Shown here: positions 18,142 to 25,938 of the stretch, one piece after another
Numbering within the stretch: the first letter of the stretch is position 1
Layout of the letters: the number at the start of each line of letters is the position of its first letter
Assembly (NCBI GenBank): GCA_905214225.1
Contig: CAJMLL010000012.1
Location: 1-55,427 of the forward strand
Direction of reading: 5' to 3'
From: an uncultured bacterium
GTDB taxonomy: Bacteria > Bacillota > Clostridia > Peptostreptococcales > Anaerovoracaceae
Length of the DNA stretch: 55,427 nucleotides
The notes under the pieces: generated by a model
Database searches by the model: none
What the model saw: only the letters and a program-made list of their open reading frames with translations
What the model was told of the DNA's origin: nothing
Made by a program: the position numbers and the translations under genes

Positions 18142-18819
18142 CTAAGCCGCGTGCCCGCCTCTCCGCTCAAGCACCAGTTCGCGGGCGCGGCGGGCGGCGC
18201 TTGCGGCATCTGGTTCGTATCCGTCGGCGCCGATTTTCTCTGCGTAGGATGCGGAGATCGGGCCGCCGCCGACCATGACCACCAGCTGGTCGCGCATTCC
18301 CTTATCCTTCAGTTCTTCGATGATCTCGCTCATCTTGATCATGGTTGTAGTCATGAGTGTGGACATACCGATGAAATCTGCCTTGTGCTCTTTCGCGGCG
18401 GAAATGAAGCTTTCCGTCGGGACGTCTTTTCCGAGGTCGTACACATCAAAGCCTTCTGTTTCCAGCATGATTTTCAGGATGTTTTTTCCGATGTCATGGG
18501 TGTCGCCTTCCACAACACCGATAACGGCAGTCATCTTTTCCTTGCTGTCGGTTTTCTTCTGGATGTGCGGGCGCAGGACGTCTACGGCTCCGTAAAAGGC
18601 ATCGGAGCAGAGCAGCAGTTCCGGAATAAAGTATTCTTTCTGCTCGTACAGTTCACCCGCCCGGTTCATACCTTTTGCAAGGCCTTCTGTCAGGCCTTCC
18701 ATCGCATCAAATCCGGCTTCTACATATTTTTCTGCCAGGGAAACGGCCTCTTCATCATCCATTTCCAGGACGGCTTCTTCCATGGCTTTGATCAGCTTAT
18801 CTTTCTTATCGTTACTCAT
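18142..18819 (-). CDS. Corrinoid (B12-binding) methyl-carrier protein, MtbC/MtaC-type
   Basis: Cobamide-binding shuttle that carries a methyl group between two methyltransferases. 225 residues: an N-terminal four-helix cap (residues 1-90) and a Rossmann B12 domain starting near 97. The base-off ligand motif is EGDTHDIGKNI with axial His108, followed by the downstream GMSTLMTTT and VMVGGGPISASYAEKIGADGY segments. GGAG precedes the ATG. It follows the UroD-family gene by 13 bases and clearly forms an operon with it. The N-terminal cap suggests use with MtaA/MtbA-type partners. The methyl donor cannot be deduced. Confidence 0.93.
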   Translation of the reverse strand: MSNDKKDKLIKAMEEAVLEMDDEEAVSLAEKYVEAGFDAMEGLTEGLAKGMNRAGELYEQKEYFIPELLLCSDAFYGAVDVLRPHIQKKTDSKEKMTAVIGVVEGDTHDIGKNILKIMLETEGFDVYDLGKDVPTESFISAAKEHKADFIGMSTLMTTTMIKMSEIIEELKDKGMRDQLVVMVGGGPISASYAEKIGADGYEPDAASAARRARELVLERRGGHAA

Positions 18820-18832
18820 TTTTCAGTTCTCC

Positions 18833-19945
18833 TTATGCGTTTTCCCTTGCCAGTTCAGCTTTTGTCTCTTCAATCATGCGGTCCAGTTTCTCTGGATTTA
18901 CCGGATAGCCGAGCTCGCGCACAGTGTCCATCATCATGTCGATGTTTTCAAACGGTGTCTCGACCGGAAGGGAGCAGCCGGACATCGGCATAAAGCCCTG
19001 CGGCGAATCATAGCCTTCCTTAATGCACTTCAGGGTCGCCTTGCGGACTTCTGCCGGCGTGCCCATGTACATGGTCGTTCCCGGATTGACATTTCCGAGA
19101 ATCTTCGTCTTGCTGCCGATCGTTTTCTTACACTCTTCAATGCTGGCGACGTTGTCGATGCTGAAGCCCGCAACGCCCATGTCAGCGATGTCTTCCCAGA
19201 TGTCGGCGGTCTGCCCGCAGATATGCATGACCACACCACGGCCTCTCGACTTGAAATGATCCACCAGCTGCTTCAGGTAAGGCGCGGAGAACTCGCGGAA
19301 AATCTTAGGGCTGATCACGGTGCAGGAGGACATCGGCTCGGAAATCGTCGGTCCCAGCCCGATATCAATGGCCGCGTCCGCATAGGCGATCAGCGACTCC
19401 AGCGAAACCTGGCAGAGATGGTGAACGGCATCCGGATTTTTATAGCAGAAGCGCAGGACATTCTCGACACCCAGCAAGAAGCAGGCGTTGGTGAATGGTC
19501 CGACGATCGCTGCAGAAATTCCCACCTCGCCGCCGACCTCGTCGATCAGGTACTTCATGGCGTCCAGGTGAACCGGCAGACGGCCGTCCTTGTACGGATT
19601 CAGCGGATGAATCTTCTTATAGTCCGCAGGGTCCTTGATCGCCGGGGTTTTCAGATCTACCGTGTCATCTTCCGGCATGGTCACCTCAGCACCCATCGCC
19701 TCGGCCCATGGGAACAGGTCGGTAAACACACGGACACTGTCGTAGCCAAAGCGGCGGTAGCCCGCAATCTGCGCCTCCGCCAGCGTCTTGGCAGAAGTGT
19801 TGAACTCGGAAATCTTACATCCGTATACCCTCGCCACGCCGTTCGCCACATTCGGGTTGCATGGCATGCGGTCAGCCTCTTCACCATTTGCAATCGCCGC
19901 CGCACGCTGCTTCGGCGTCATTTCATCTTTTGTCTTTCTTCCCAT
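18833..19945 (-). CDS. UroD/MtaA-family corrinoid methyltransferase
   Basis: 370-residue TIM-barrel protein of the uroporphyrinogen decarboxylase superfamily. The haem enzyme is unlikely because the zinc-site motif of the MtaA/MtbA/MtsA methyltransferases is present: His241-x-Cys243 (VVMHICGQT) and Cys324 (MSGCSLP). Such zinc sites activate a thiolate substrate (coenzyme M in methanogens; other acceptors or methoxylated and methylated donors in Firmicutes). It is paired with the corrinoid protein downstream. AAAGGAGG lies before the ATG. The long upstream region carries tandem Fur-like boxes. Whether it demethylates a substrate or methylates an acceptor is undecided. Confidence 0.85.
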   Translation of the reverse strand: MGRKTKDEMTPKQRAAAIANGEEADRMPCNPNVANGVARVYGCKISEFNTSAKTLAEAQIAGYRRFGYDSVRVFTDLFPWAEAMGAEVTMPEDDTVDLKTPAIKDPADYKKIHPLNPYKDGRLPVHLDAMKYLIDEVGGEVGISAAIVGPFTNACFLLGVENVLRFCYKNPDAVHHLCQVSLESLIAYADAAIDIGLGPTISEPMSSCTVISPKIFREFSAPYLKQLVDHFKSRGRGVVMHICGQTADIWEDIADMGVAGFSIDNVASIEECKKTIGSKTKILGNVNPGTTMYMGTPAEVRKATLKCIKEGYDSPQGFMPMSGCSLPVETPFENIDMMMDTVRELGYPVNPEKLDRMIEETKAELARENA

Positions 19946-20102
19946 TTTTCCGGCCTCCTTTGCCTGATCGCGTATTCTCTTATGCGTTATCTTATATTTT
20001 ATAAAGATTCTGTATTCGCTTCTAATTCATTTTTTCTATGGCAGCATCACAGATGGTTCGCAGAGGTCTTTCCGAGTAATGATTCATCATCCGCTCTATG
20101 TC

Positions 20103-20138
20103 TGAGAATCATTCTCACTAACATGAGAGTAATTCCAT
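20103..20138. promoter_or_regulatory. Tandem Fur-like 7-1-7 boxes
   Basis: Box 1 (20103-20117) TGAGAATCATTCTCA is a perfect inverted repeat differing from the Bacillus Fur box TGATAATNATTATCA at one symmetric position per arm. Box 2 (20124-20138) TGAGAGTAATTCCAT is a degraded copy whose centre is 21 bases away, two helical turns. They lie about 160-190 bases upstream of the UroD-family gene and suggest metal- or peroxide-responsive control of the UroD-corrinoid pair. Confidence 0.5.
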
Positions 20139-20223
20139 GTTTTGTGATGAACATGTGATAGTTCAGGAGTCGGTTCGTCGAAATCCCGTTTTTTCAGGAA
20201 AGCGCAGAACCTGATAATTATTC

Positions 20224-20332
20224 AGGACAAAAAACACGTGCCAGATACATCCGCATCCGGCCTTCGGCCGGATGCTTCCGCCCAAAAAATCAGACCGCCC
20301 ATGCCGGCAGCCGAAGGGCTGCCGGCATGGGC
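20224..20332 (-). terminator. Two strong hairpins with T-runs downstream of the DUF1638 gene
   Basis: Hairpin 1 has a perfect 16-base stem GCCCATGCCGGCAGCC (20297-20312) pairing with 20317-20332 around a 4-base loop, followed on the minus strand by GGTCTGATTTTTT. Hairpin 2 is GCATCCGGCC/GGCCGGATGC (20253-20275), followed further on by GTGTTTTTTGTCC. They probably end the RACo-UroD-DUF1638 operon. If the AT-rich promoter at 20524-20552 is real, they would instead lie in the leader of the next operon. Confidence 0.6.
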
Positions 20333-20651
20333 GTCCATTGTATTTAGTAACGTGCAAGTTAACAATGCATTTCCACGTTAAACCAGATTATATGTACTCG
20401 CAATCAAATAATTCAGATTGGGCTTTTAAAATCGATTCTGCAAAATTTTAATTAATCACGATTTCAACGAACCCAAAAATTACAATCTTAAATACAAGAA
20501 TAAACAATTCGCTAACCAGTATAATTATGCAGAGCCCCCATATAACATGCAAATTTCAGTAAACCATCCACACGAAGATTACATTTCCGCGGGTCTGAGC
20601 CGCTGGTATACAGTATACTCGCATCATAGTCTCTCCCTGCAAACCACATTT
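20333..20651. other. AT-rich non-coding island
   Basis: Distinctly AT-rich compared with the surrounding coding DNA, with no supported gene. It holds the promoter-like pair listed separately at 20524-20552 and several poly-A/T tracts that could be regulator sites. Confidence 0.4.
20524..20552 (-). promoter_or_regulatory. Promoter-like pair in the AT-rich island
   Basis: Minus-strand -35 TTGCAT (20547-20552) and -10 CATAAT (20524-20529), 17-base spacer. It points toward the UroD-corrinoid gene pair but is about 575 bases from it, with strong hairpins in between. Confidence 0.4.
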
Positions 20652-20682
20652 CGGCGGGCGGGGCTTACGGCATCTGGTTCGT
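20652..20682 (-). repeat. 31-base near-copy of the corrinoid gene 3' end
   Basis: Matches 18188-18218 at 29 of 31 positions. That is the stretch of the corrinoid protein gene encoding YEPDAASAARR near the C terminus; here it would read DEPDAVSPARR. It lies six bases beyond the DUF1638 stop on the same strand and seems to be the remnant of a second corrinoid-protein gene lost from this spot. Confidence 0.6.
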
Positions 20683-20687
20683 CAATA

Positions 20688-21539
20688 TCAGAACTTCTCC
20701 CAGAAGAAATCTTCCTGAGCAACGGCCTCGCCCGGCTGCTTCACCAGAATGTCATCATCCCAGTTTCCGGTCAGCAGTTTTTCCAGTATGTAGGGCCCTC
20801 CCGGCACGCTGCCGGATTTCACCTTCAGAAGATCGGCGCATTCCTGCGCGTACTGCTTTATCGGCGCCGTGTCGTAGCAGCCGTCATCGATGACGGCGAC
20901 TTCCTTGTAGCCGTCATACATCATATTCATGATCCGTGCGGTCTTTTTTTCACCGAACTTGTCCAGGAGTTCCTGATGGGACTGCAGGAGCGCACCTGTA
21001 TCCTGGGTCCAGCCGCGCGTAAGGTAGTAGACGCCGGCCTTTTCCAGAGCGCGGCAGCTGCGCGGGCCGCAGCAGAGCAGGGTATTTATGCAGTCGTCAA
21101 AACGCGGCATCGCAAGGATGGAAGAGTCTGCTTTCAGCCGCTCGGCTCCGTTTCCGCAGAGGCCGTAAGCCAGCAGGATGACCGGTTTATCGGCATTTCC
21201 AGCAGCCGGTCCCCCGGCTTCTTCTGCATTTCTGCCGCTTTCACCGTCGTCCTTTTTTTCAGACTTTCTTATATCTCTGCCGCCGCTTTCTGCTGCAGCC
21301 TCTTCATCGGTTCCTGCATTTTCCGGGCGCACAGCAGCTGCCGCCTGCAGCCGCTTTTCCGCCAGATCAATCTGTTCCTGCAGGACGGCGCGGAGCTTGT
21401 CCGGATAGCTGTGGTATCCCCGCTCCATCCAGACAACCGGGTACTGCAGGTTTTTCTCCTGCAGTACCCGGCCGATTTCATCTTCCATCATCGAGCAGGC
21501 AATCAGTATTGTGTTTTCAGGATTCAGTGTTTTGTGCAT
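20688..21539 (-). CDS. DUF1638 protein with low-complexity insert
   Basis: 283-residue protein of the DUF1638 family, whose members lie near corrinoid methyltransferase genes in methanogens and Clostridia; biochemical role unknown. Family marks are the N-terminal ILIACSMMEDEI, LLAYGLCGNGAERL near residues 122-135, the PRFDDCI segment, CGPRSC and YYLTRGWTQDTGALL. Residues about 66-117 form an Ala/Glu/Gly/Lys-rich low-complexity insert that looks like a flexible linker. The Cys and His content fits metal binding but does not prove it. It lies 52 bases downstream of the second UroD-family gene. AGGAAGG precedes the ATG. Confidence 0.8.
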   Translation of the reverse strand: MHKTLNPENTILIACSMMEDEIGRVLQEKNLQYPVVWMERGYHSYPDKLRAVLQEQIDLAEKRLQAAAAVRPENAGTDEEAAAESGGRDIRKSEKKDDGESGRNAEEAGGPAAGNADKPVILLAYGLCGNGAERLKADSSILAMPRFDDCINTLLCCGPRSCRALEKAGVYYLTRGWTQDTGALLQSHQELLDKFGEKKTARIMNMMYDGYKEVAVIDDGCYDTAPIKQYAQECADLLKVKSGSVPGGPYILEKLLTGNWDDDILVKQPGEAVAQEDFFWEKF

Positions 21540-21591
21540 AAACGTTCCTTCCTGCGGATTGATTTTTGTCGGCGCCGTTTTTTCGAATGCT

Positions 21592-22635
21592 CTATTTTTC
21601 AGCGGCTGGCGTGTTCCTGACGGCCTTCAGAATCGCCTTGACGTTCGGAAGCGGTGAGCCCATGCCCAGGCCGCAGGCCGGGGAGACGATGTCCGCGCCG
21701 TTTTCCATGCAGTTTTTCGTCAGGGTGTTGACGTTATCCGGGTCGGTCAGCTCGACGGCGAAGGTGCTGACATTTCCCATCAGCACGCGGCCCGGAAGGT
21801 GTTTCCTGGCTTCTCTGAGGGAGACGACGGCATCAAAACTCAGGGCGTCGCTCCGCACGTCTTTCAGCTGGTCATAAACGTATTTCATCTGTCCGCAGAT
21901 GTGGACGATGACCTGTGCGCCGGCTTCATGAAGTGCATCTGACAGCTTGTTAATATAGTCGACCGCGAACTCGCTGAAGTACTTCGGGCCGAGGATCTCT
22001 CCCGTGCCGGACGGATCGGCGATGGTGATGACATCAGCGCCGGCCTCAACCTGAGCGGTGCCGAAGCGGATCAGCTGCTCCGTCACAAAATCCATGACCT
22101 TGTGGGCATTTTCATTCTTGCGGCGGAGCTGCATGTAGAATTTCTCCGGATCAACCAGAGAGGCTGCGGTGCTGACCGGGCCGGTCAGATTTCCGATGAT
22201 CGGAGCATCCTTCACCTCGTCTTTCAGGATTTTAATGGCGTCCAGAACGACTTTCGGGCGGCCGGAGGTCAGATCGATCGGCTTCAGTTTTTCATAATCA
22301 TCTACATCTGATGTGGCATATTCTACGACGTGCGGCTCGAAAAGATTGTTTCCGAGGGTGACTTCTGCGCCCATGGCCTCTGCCTCTACCGTCATGCAGA
22401 ACGGCACGCCGCAGTTCTCAAAAATCCCGTCTTTGATCACGGCTTCCGCCAGGTCGGCCATTTTCCGCGGGTCGGTATGCGCTTCCGGAAGCCCGACTCC
22501 GGCTTCCTTCTGCAGTCCGTCCGTGACCATGTTCATCATACCGCCCGGGCAGATGCAGGCCGGACGGTCGGCGTGACGCCCGTCCAGAATTGCGTGCAGA
22601 CGGCTTTTCGGTGTGAACTCTCTACTGTTTTCCAT
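21592..22635 (-). CDS. UroD/MtaA-family methyltransferase (second copy)
   Basis: 347-residue UroD-superfamily methyltransferase with the zinc-thiolate motif His245-x-Cys247 (VIVHICGQM) and Cys321 (SPACGLG). It also has MGAEVTLGNNLFEPHV and IADPSGTGEILGPKYF segments typical of MtbA/MtaA-like proteins. Start at the ATG at 22635 (MENSREFTPK), eight bases after AGGAGG; a frame start seven codons earlier would contain that Shine-Dalgarno. It is divergent from the first copy, so the two probably do not do the same job. One may take the methyl from the substrate and the other pass it to an acceptor. It follows the activator gene by about 26 bases. Confidence 0.85.
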   Translation of the reverse strand: MENSREFTPKSRLHAILDGRHADRPACICPGGMMNMVTDGLQKEAGVGLPEAHTDPRKMADLAEAVIKDGIFENCGVPFCMTVEAEAMGAEVTLGNNLFEPHVVEYATSDVDDYEKLKPIDLTSGRPKVVLDAIKILKDEVKDAPIIGNLTGPVSTAASLVDPEKFYMQLRRKNENAHKVMDFVTEQLIRFGTAQVEAGADVITIADPSGTGEILGPKYFSEFAVDYINKLSDALHEAGAQVIVHICGQMKYVYDQLKDVRSDALSFDAVVSLREARKHLPGRVLMGNVSTFAVELTDPDNVNTLTKNCMENGADIVSPACGLGMGSPLPNVKAILKAVRNTPAAEK

Positions 22636-22661
22636 GCGTATTTCCTCCTGATCCATCCGGT

Positions 22662-24488
22662 TTATTTATTGCGTTTTTTTGACGGGAACATCAGGCATCT
22701 GGTAAAGAGCTGCTCATAGTTCTCTGTTGCTCCCAGCTCCATATAATCCATTTCGTGAGACAGTTCTTCTACTTCCTGCTTGACTTCACCGGACATCAGC
22801 GCCATGTAGGCACCGGTCCGGGAAGTGTTTCCAACGTATTTCAGACGGTCGCTGACCTCCTCCGGCAGGATTCCGGTTCCGGTCAGACTCTCTGCCGGAA
22901 GATGCGCACCGAACTGTCCGGCAATCAGAACCTCATCCAGGTCGCTCATCTCAATCCCGGCCTTATTCAGCAAGGCCTCAAATCCGGACAAAATCGCCCC
23001 TTTTGCGAGCTGAACCTGCCGTACGTCACTCTGGTTCACCCGGATCTCGTGAGGGGCCTCAGAGAAGATAAATGAGCGTTTCCCGTCTTCCGCGACATGC
23101 AGACGCTCTGCCCGGAAATCGTCCTCATCAAAATGTCCGGCCTTCACGAAGGCGCCGGTCTTTCTCACAATGCCGGCCTTCAGAAGCTCACGGACAGCTG
23201 CCAGGATTCCGCTTCCGCAGAGTCCCGCCGGCTCCGTGTCCCCGATGGTCTTCAGCTCGACGTGATCGTCCAGAATCTTTACATCTTCCACAGCGCCCTC
23301 TTCCGCACGCATGCCGGAGCTGATGTTCATTCCCTCAAGCGCCGGGCCCGCCGCGCAGGAGCAGCAGAGCAGTTTTCCGTGGTGGGACAAGACAATTTCT
23401 CCGTTCGTTCCGATATCAATGAAGAGCACATTTCCCTTTCTGTGCAGGAGATCGCAGACCCTGGCGCCGGCCACGATGTCCGCTCCGATATAGGCCGAGA
23501 CGGACGGCAGCGCGTACAGCCTTGCTCCCCGCGCCGCGTGAATGCCGATTGACGCGGCCGGGATGTCTTTTGCCGCCGTAAACACCGGCGCGTACGGGGA
23601 CCGTCCCAGAGGACGCGCGTCCACTCCCAGCAGCAGATGCATCATCGTGCAGTTCGCCGCAACTGACAGCTCATAAATCTGGTCCGTCCGGACACCCGCT
23701 TTCCGGCAGGCCTCCTGGAGCATCCCGTCGATCGAGTCCGCGATGGCCCTCTGCAGGGCCTCCGCGCCCGTATCCGGATTCTCCATCTCATAGGTGATCC
23801 GGCTCAGCACATCCTGACCATAATGCTTCTGAGCGTTCACCTGCGATGCGTCGGCAAGGATCTTTCCGCTGTGCAGGTCCACCAGGGAGCATACAACCGT
23901 CGTCGTTCCGATATCGATCGCCGCGCCGTAGAGCTGATCTTCCGTGTCCCCCTCTTCAACCGCGGTAATTCTGCCCTTGTGGAGCACCGCCGTGTACATG
24001 CCCGGCAGACGCCCGCCGGATGGAAGGGCCAGCGGATCCACAGACTGCGCAGCCACTGCCTCTTTCAGAATTTCCTCAAAAGGGGTCTGCTTCTCCAGGG
24101 TCGGCGCATCGATCTGCACCGCCTTCTTGGACGTGTCCGGCTGATGCATAAACTCCGGCATATAGCCGCCCGCCAGAACTTCCGTCTTCTTCTCCTTCTG
24201 CATCAGTTCGATTGTCAGATCCCTCTGCACATCCATCATACAGCAGAGATGCACGCCCTCCTTACGCTCCTTTTCCGGCAGAAGGCGGATCTCCTCATCG
24301 GTATACTCCAGGGGCTCGTCTCCCGGATCCTGCAGCACGTGAACCCTGCACTTTCCGCACAGTCCCTTTCCGCTGCACGCATTATCGACATAGATCTGGT
24401 TATCCAGCAGTACCTGCATCAGATTTTCTCCCGCTTCGCACTCGATTTCCCGGTCCGCGGAAGGTATATGAATATGCATCGTCGGCAT
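22662..24488 (-). CDS. RamA/RACo-type corrinoid reductive activator (2Fe-2S + ASKHA)
   Basis: ATP-dependent activator that rescues oxidised Co(II) corrinoid proteins to Co(I). 608 residues. The N-terminal plant-type [2Fe-2S] domain has Cys38, Cys44, Cys47 (CSGKGLCGKC) and a fourth Cys at 82 or 83 (HLCCMM). A middle linker follows, then the RACo ASKHA ATPase domain from about residue 187 (YGAAIDIGTTTVVCSLVD) through IDIGTNGEIVLS and the GQFGAHL region. AAGGGAGAG lies seven bases before the ATG. It is the first gene of the minus-strand operon activator-UroD-DUF1638, and strongly implies that a redox-sensitive cobamide protein works here. Confidence 0.92.
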   Translation of the reverse strand: MPTMHIHIPSADREIECEAGENLMQVLLDNQIYVDNACSGKGLCGKCRVHVLQDPGDEPLEYTDEEIRLLPEKERKEGVHLCCMMDVQRDLTIELMQKEKKTEVLAGGYMPEFMHQPDTSKKAVQIDAPTLEKQTPFEEILKEAVAAQSVDPLALPSGGRLPGMYTAVLHKGRITAVEEGDTEDQLYGAAIDIGTTTVVCSLVDLHSGKILADASQVNAQKHYGQDVLSRITYEMENPDTGAEALQRAIADSIDGMLQEACRKAGVRTDQIYELSVAANCTMMHLLLGVDARPLGRSPYAPVFTAAKDIPAASIGIHAARGARLYALPSVSAYIGADIVAGARVCDLLHRKGNVLFIDIGTNGEIVLSHHGKLLCCSCAAGPALEGMNISSGMRAEEGAVEDVKILDDHVELKTIGDTEPAGLCGSGILAAVRELLKAGIVRKTGAFVKAGHFDEDDFRAERLHVAEDGKRSFIFSEAPHEIRVNQSDVRQVQLAKGAILSGFEALLNKAGIEMSDLDEVLIAGQFGAHLPAESLTGTGILPEEVSDRLKYVGNTSRTGAYMALMSGEVKQEVEELSHEMDYMELGATENYEQLFTRCLMFPSKKRNK

Positions 24489-24530
24489 AGTAAAACTCTC
24501 CCTTCTTTATTCAGACTTATTCATATTTAC

Positions 24531-24559
24531 TATAATTCAGTGGGCTGGTACAGTTCCAA
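24531..24559 (-). promoter_or_regulatory. Promoter of the corrinoid activator operon with shared operator motif
   Basis: Minus-strand -35 TTGGAA (24554-24559) and -10 ATTATA (24531-24536), 17-base spacer. Between them, and touching the -35, lies AACTGTACCAG, the same 11-base core found in the palindrome upstream of panD. A regulator bound here would block the promoter. No cobalamin riboswitch was seen. Confidence 0.45.
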
Positions 24560-24599
24560 TTTAAGATTTCTATATAGATGGATTCCCGTAATTTTCGGA

Positions 24600-24648
24600 C
24601 AAAAAAAGAATCGGCTTCCCTTCATTCCACAAGTTTTGAAGGGAAGCC
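24600..24648 (-). terminator. Terminator downstream of the DUF58-like gene
   Basis: Perfect 12-base stem GGCTTCCCTTCA (24613-24624) with its complement at 24637-24648, followed on the minus strand by TTCTTTTTTT. It lies about 145 bases past the DUF58-like stop and upstream of the activator promoter. Confidence 0.85.
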
Positions 24649-24792
24649 TTGGCGGCGGAAACAACGGGAAAGCTGTGACTGGTCACATTTACTGATCAGG
24701 GTCTGCCACTGGCCTGACCCGTCATTTCTTTTCCCAGCAAAAATTTTTAGACACTTCGCGCACGCGACTGTGCACAGAATCCTGCTGAATTT

Positions 24793-25938
24793 CTAAACCT
24801 TCAGCATCCTCACGCTGCCCAGCTCGCCGAACAGGGCGCCTTCCTGGTCGCCGCCGGCAGAAATCAGAAGGAAGGACTGGATCTCTCCCGGCTGAATAGC
24901 CTGTTTCAGAATTTCTGCACCGTTTTCTTCCGTATAGCCGGTGCGCATCAGTTCCATTGCCGTGTTCTGCACATCTTCAGTGGTTTTATGGCTGCGGCGG
25001 GCGCAAACTGCTGTTCCGTCCGCCCCTTTTCCAAGCCAGAAAAATTCATGCTGGAGACCCGCTTTTGCCAGGGTATCTGCCGCGGACAGGGCAAATTCCG
25101 CCAGCCGGGACTTTCTTTCCGGCGTCATGACATGCCCTTTCTGCACATAGTTCAGGAACAAAACACCGATTTTTCCAGATACCGGCTGATTGGCAAGCTC
25201 TGAAAATGCAACCGGTTCAAAGGCCTTGACGACCCAGTTCCGTGAACGGTCCAGGGTAAATCCGGAGTTCTGTCCGGCTCCGTTTCCAGTGCCTGCCGCA
25301 TCGTCCGCATTCTGAGTTTTCCCGTTTCCGGACCCTCCTGCTCCTAAGAATGCACCCTGAAATTCTGCTCCCCGCGCAAAAAGATATACACCTGCAGATC
25401 CGGAGGCGAAGAAGCGTTCCGGAAGTTCTACGGGCTGAATTTCCGGCCGGTAGAGGATCTCTGCCTGCGAACCGGACAGAACATATTCTTTTTTCCGACC
25501 GAAGGCGTCCTGAATTCTGGCGTTGTTCAGCGTCACATGGATGACGCCGCAGCGGGTTTCCGTCACATTGATCCTGTATCCGGTCCCGCCCCTTCTGGTC
25601 AGAACAAAATCGGCCTTATTCTCGCTGTTTTCCCCCGTCAGCATATTTTCCACATTCATCTCGGCGTGGCAGGAGGCAAACATTACCGCCTGGGCCTTAC
25701 CCTCAGCCTTCAGGCGGATCAGAACCCGTTCTCCCTTGGCCGCTTCTTTTTTGCCGCAGACGGAGCTGAACTTCATGTCTCCCGCCGACTTTACGGCCAG
25801 AAAGGTCAGCAGCTCATAGAGCAGCATGACGCCGAGAATGACCGTGGAAATCACGTTCGTCACGAAAAGCTCGATCAGCAGCATGACGGTGAACAGCTTT
25901 GTAAATGTATTTCCTTTCAGCTTAAAATTATGATTCAT
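24793..25938 (-). CDS. Uncharacterised membrane-anchored protein, DUF58-like layout
   Basis: 381 residues. Two adjacent hydrophobic segments near the N terminus (residues about 13-50) are followed by a soluble part with beta-rich sequence and a Gly/Asn-rich linker around residues 200-225. A region containing RNWVVKAFEPVAFSELANQ comes next, and then a C-terminal portion that could be a von Willebrand A-like fold. DUF58 proteins share this layout, but the diagnostic motif is not clear and the usual MoxR ATPase neighbour is absent. It stands alone between the methyl-transfer cluster and the ribosomal superoperon. No function is assigned. Confidence 0.6.
   Translation of the reverse strand: MNHNFKLKGNTFTKLFTVMLLIELFVTNVISTVILGVMLLYELLTFLAVKSAGDMKFSSVCGKKEAAKGERVLIRLKAEGKAQAVMFASCHAEMNVENMLTGENSENKADFVLTRRGGTGYRINVTETRCGVIHVTLNNARIQDAFGRKKEYVLSGSQAEILYRPEIQPVELPERFFASGSAGVYLFARGAEFQGAFLGAGGSGNGKTQNADDAAGTGNGAGQNSGFTLDRSRNWVVKAFEPVAFSELANQPVSGKIGVLFLNYVQKGHVMTPERKSRLAEFALSAADTLAKAGLQHEFFWLGKGADGTAVCARRSHKTTEDVQNTAMELMRTGYTEENGAEILKQAIQPGEIQSFLLISAGGDQEGALFGELGSVRMLKV

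Noticed and set aside
20163..20357. 64-codon minus-strand frame near the strong hairpins
   Set aside because: It reads through two near-perfect terminator hairpins and has no recognisable protein family.
24690..24725. Possible cobalamin riboswitch (GCCACTG near 24703)
   Set aside because: Only one short element matches. The CAGGA-ACCTGCC part and the rest of the fold are missing on both strands, and it lies downstream of the DUF58-like gene instead of upstream of the activator.
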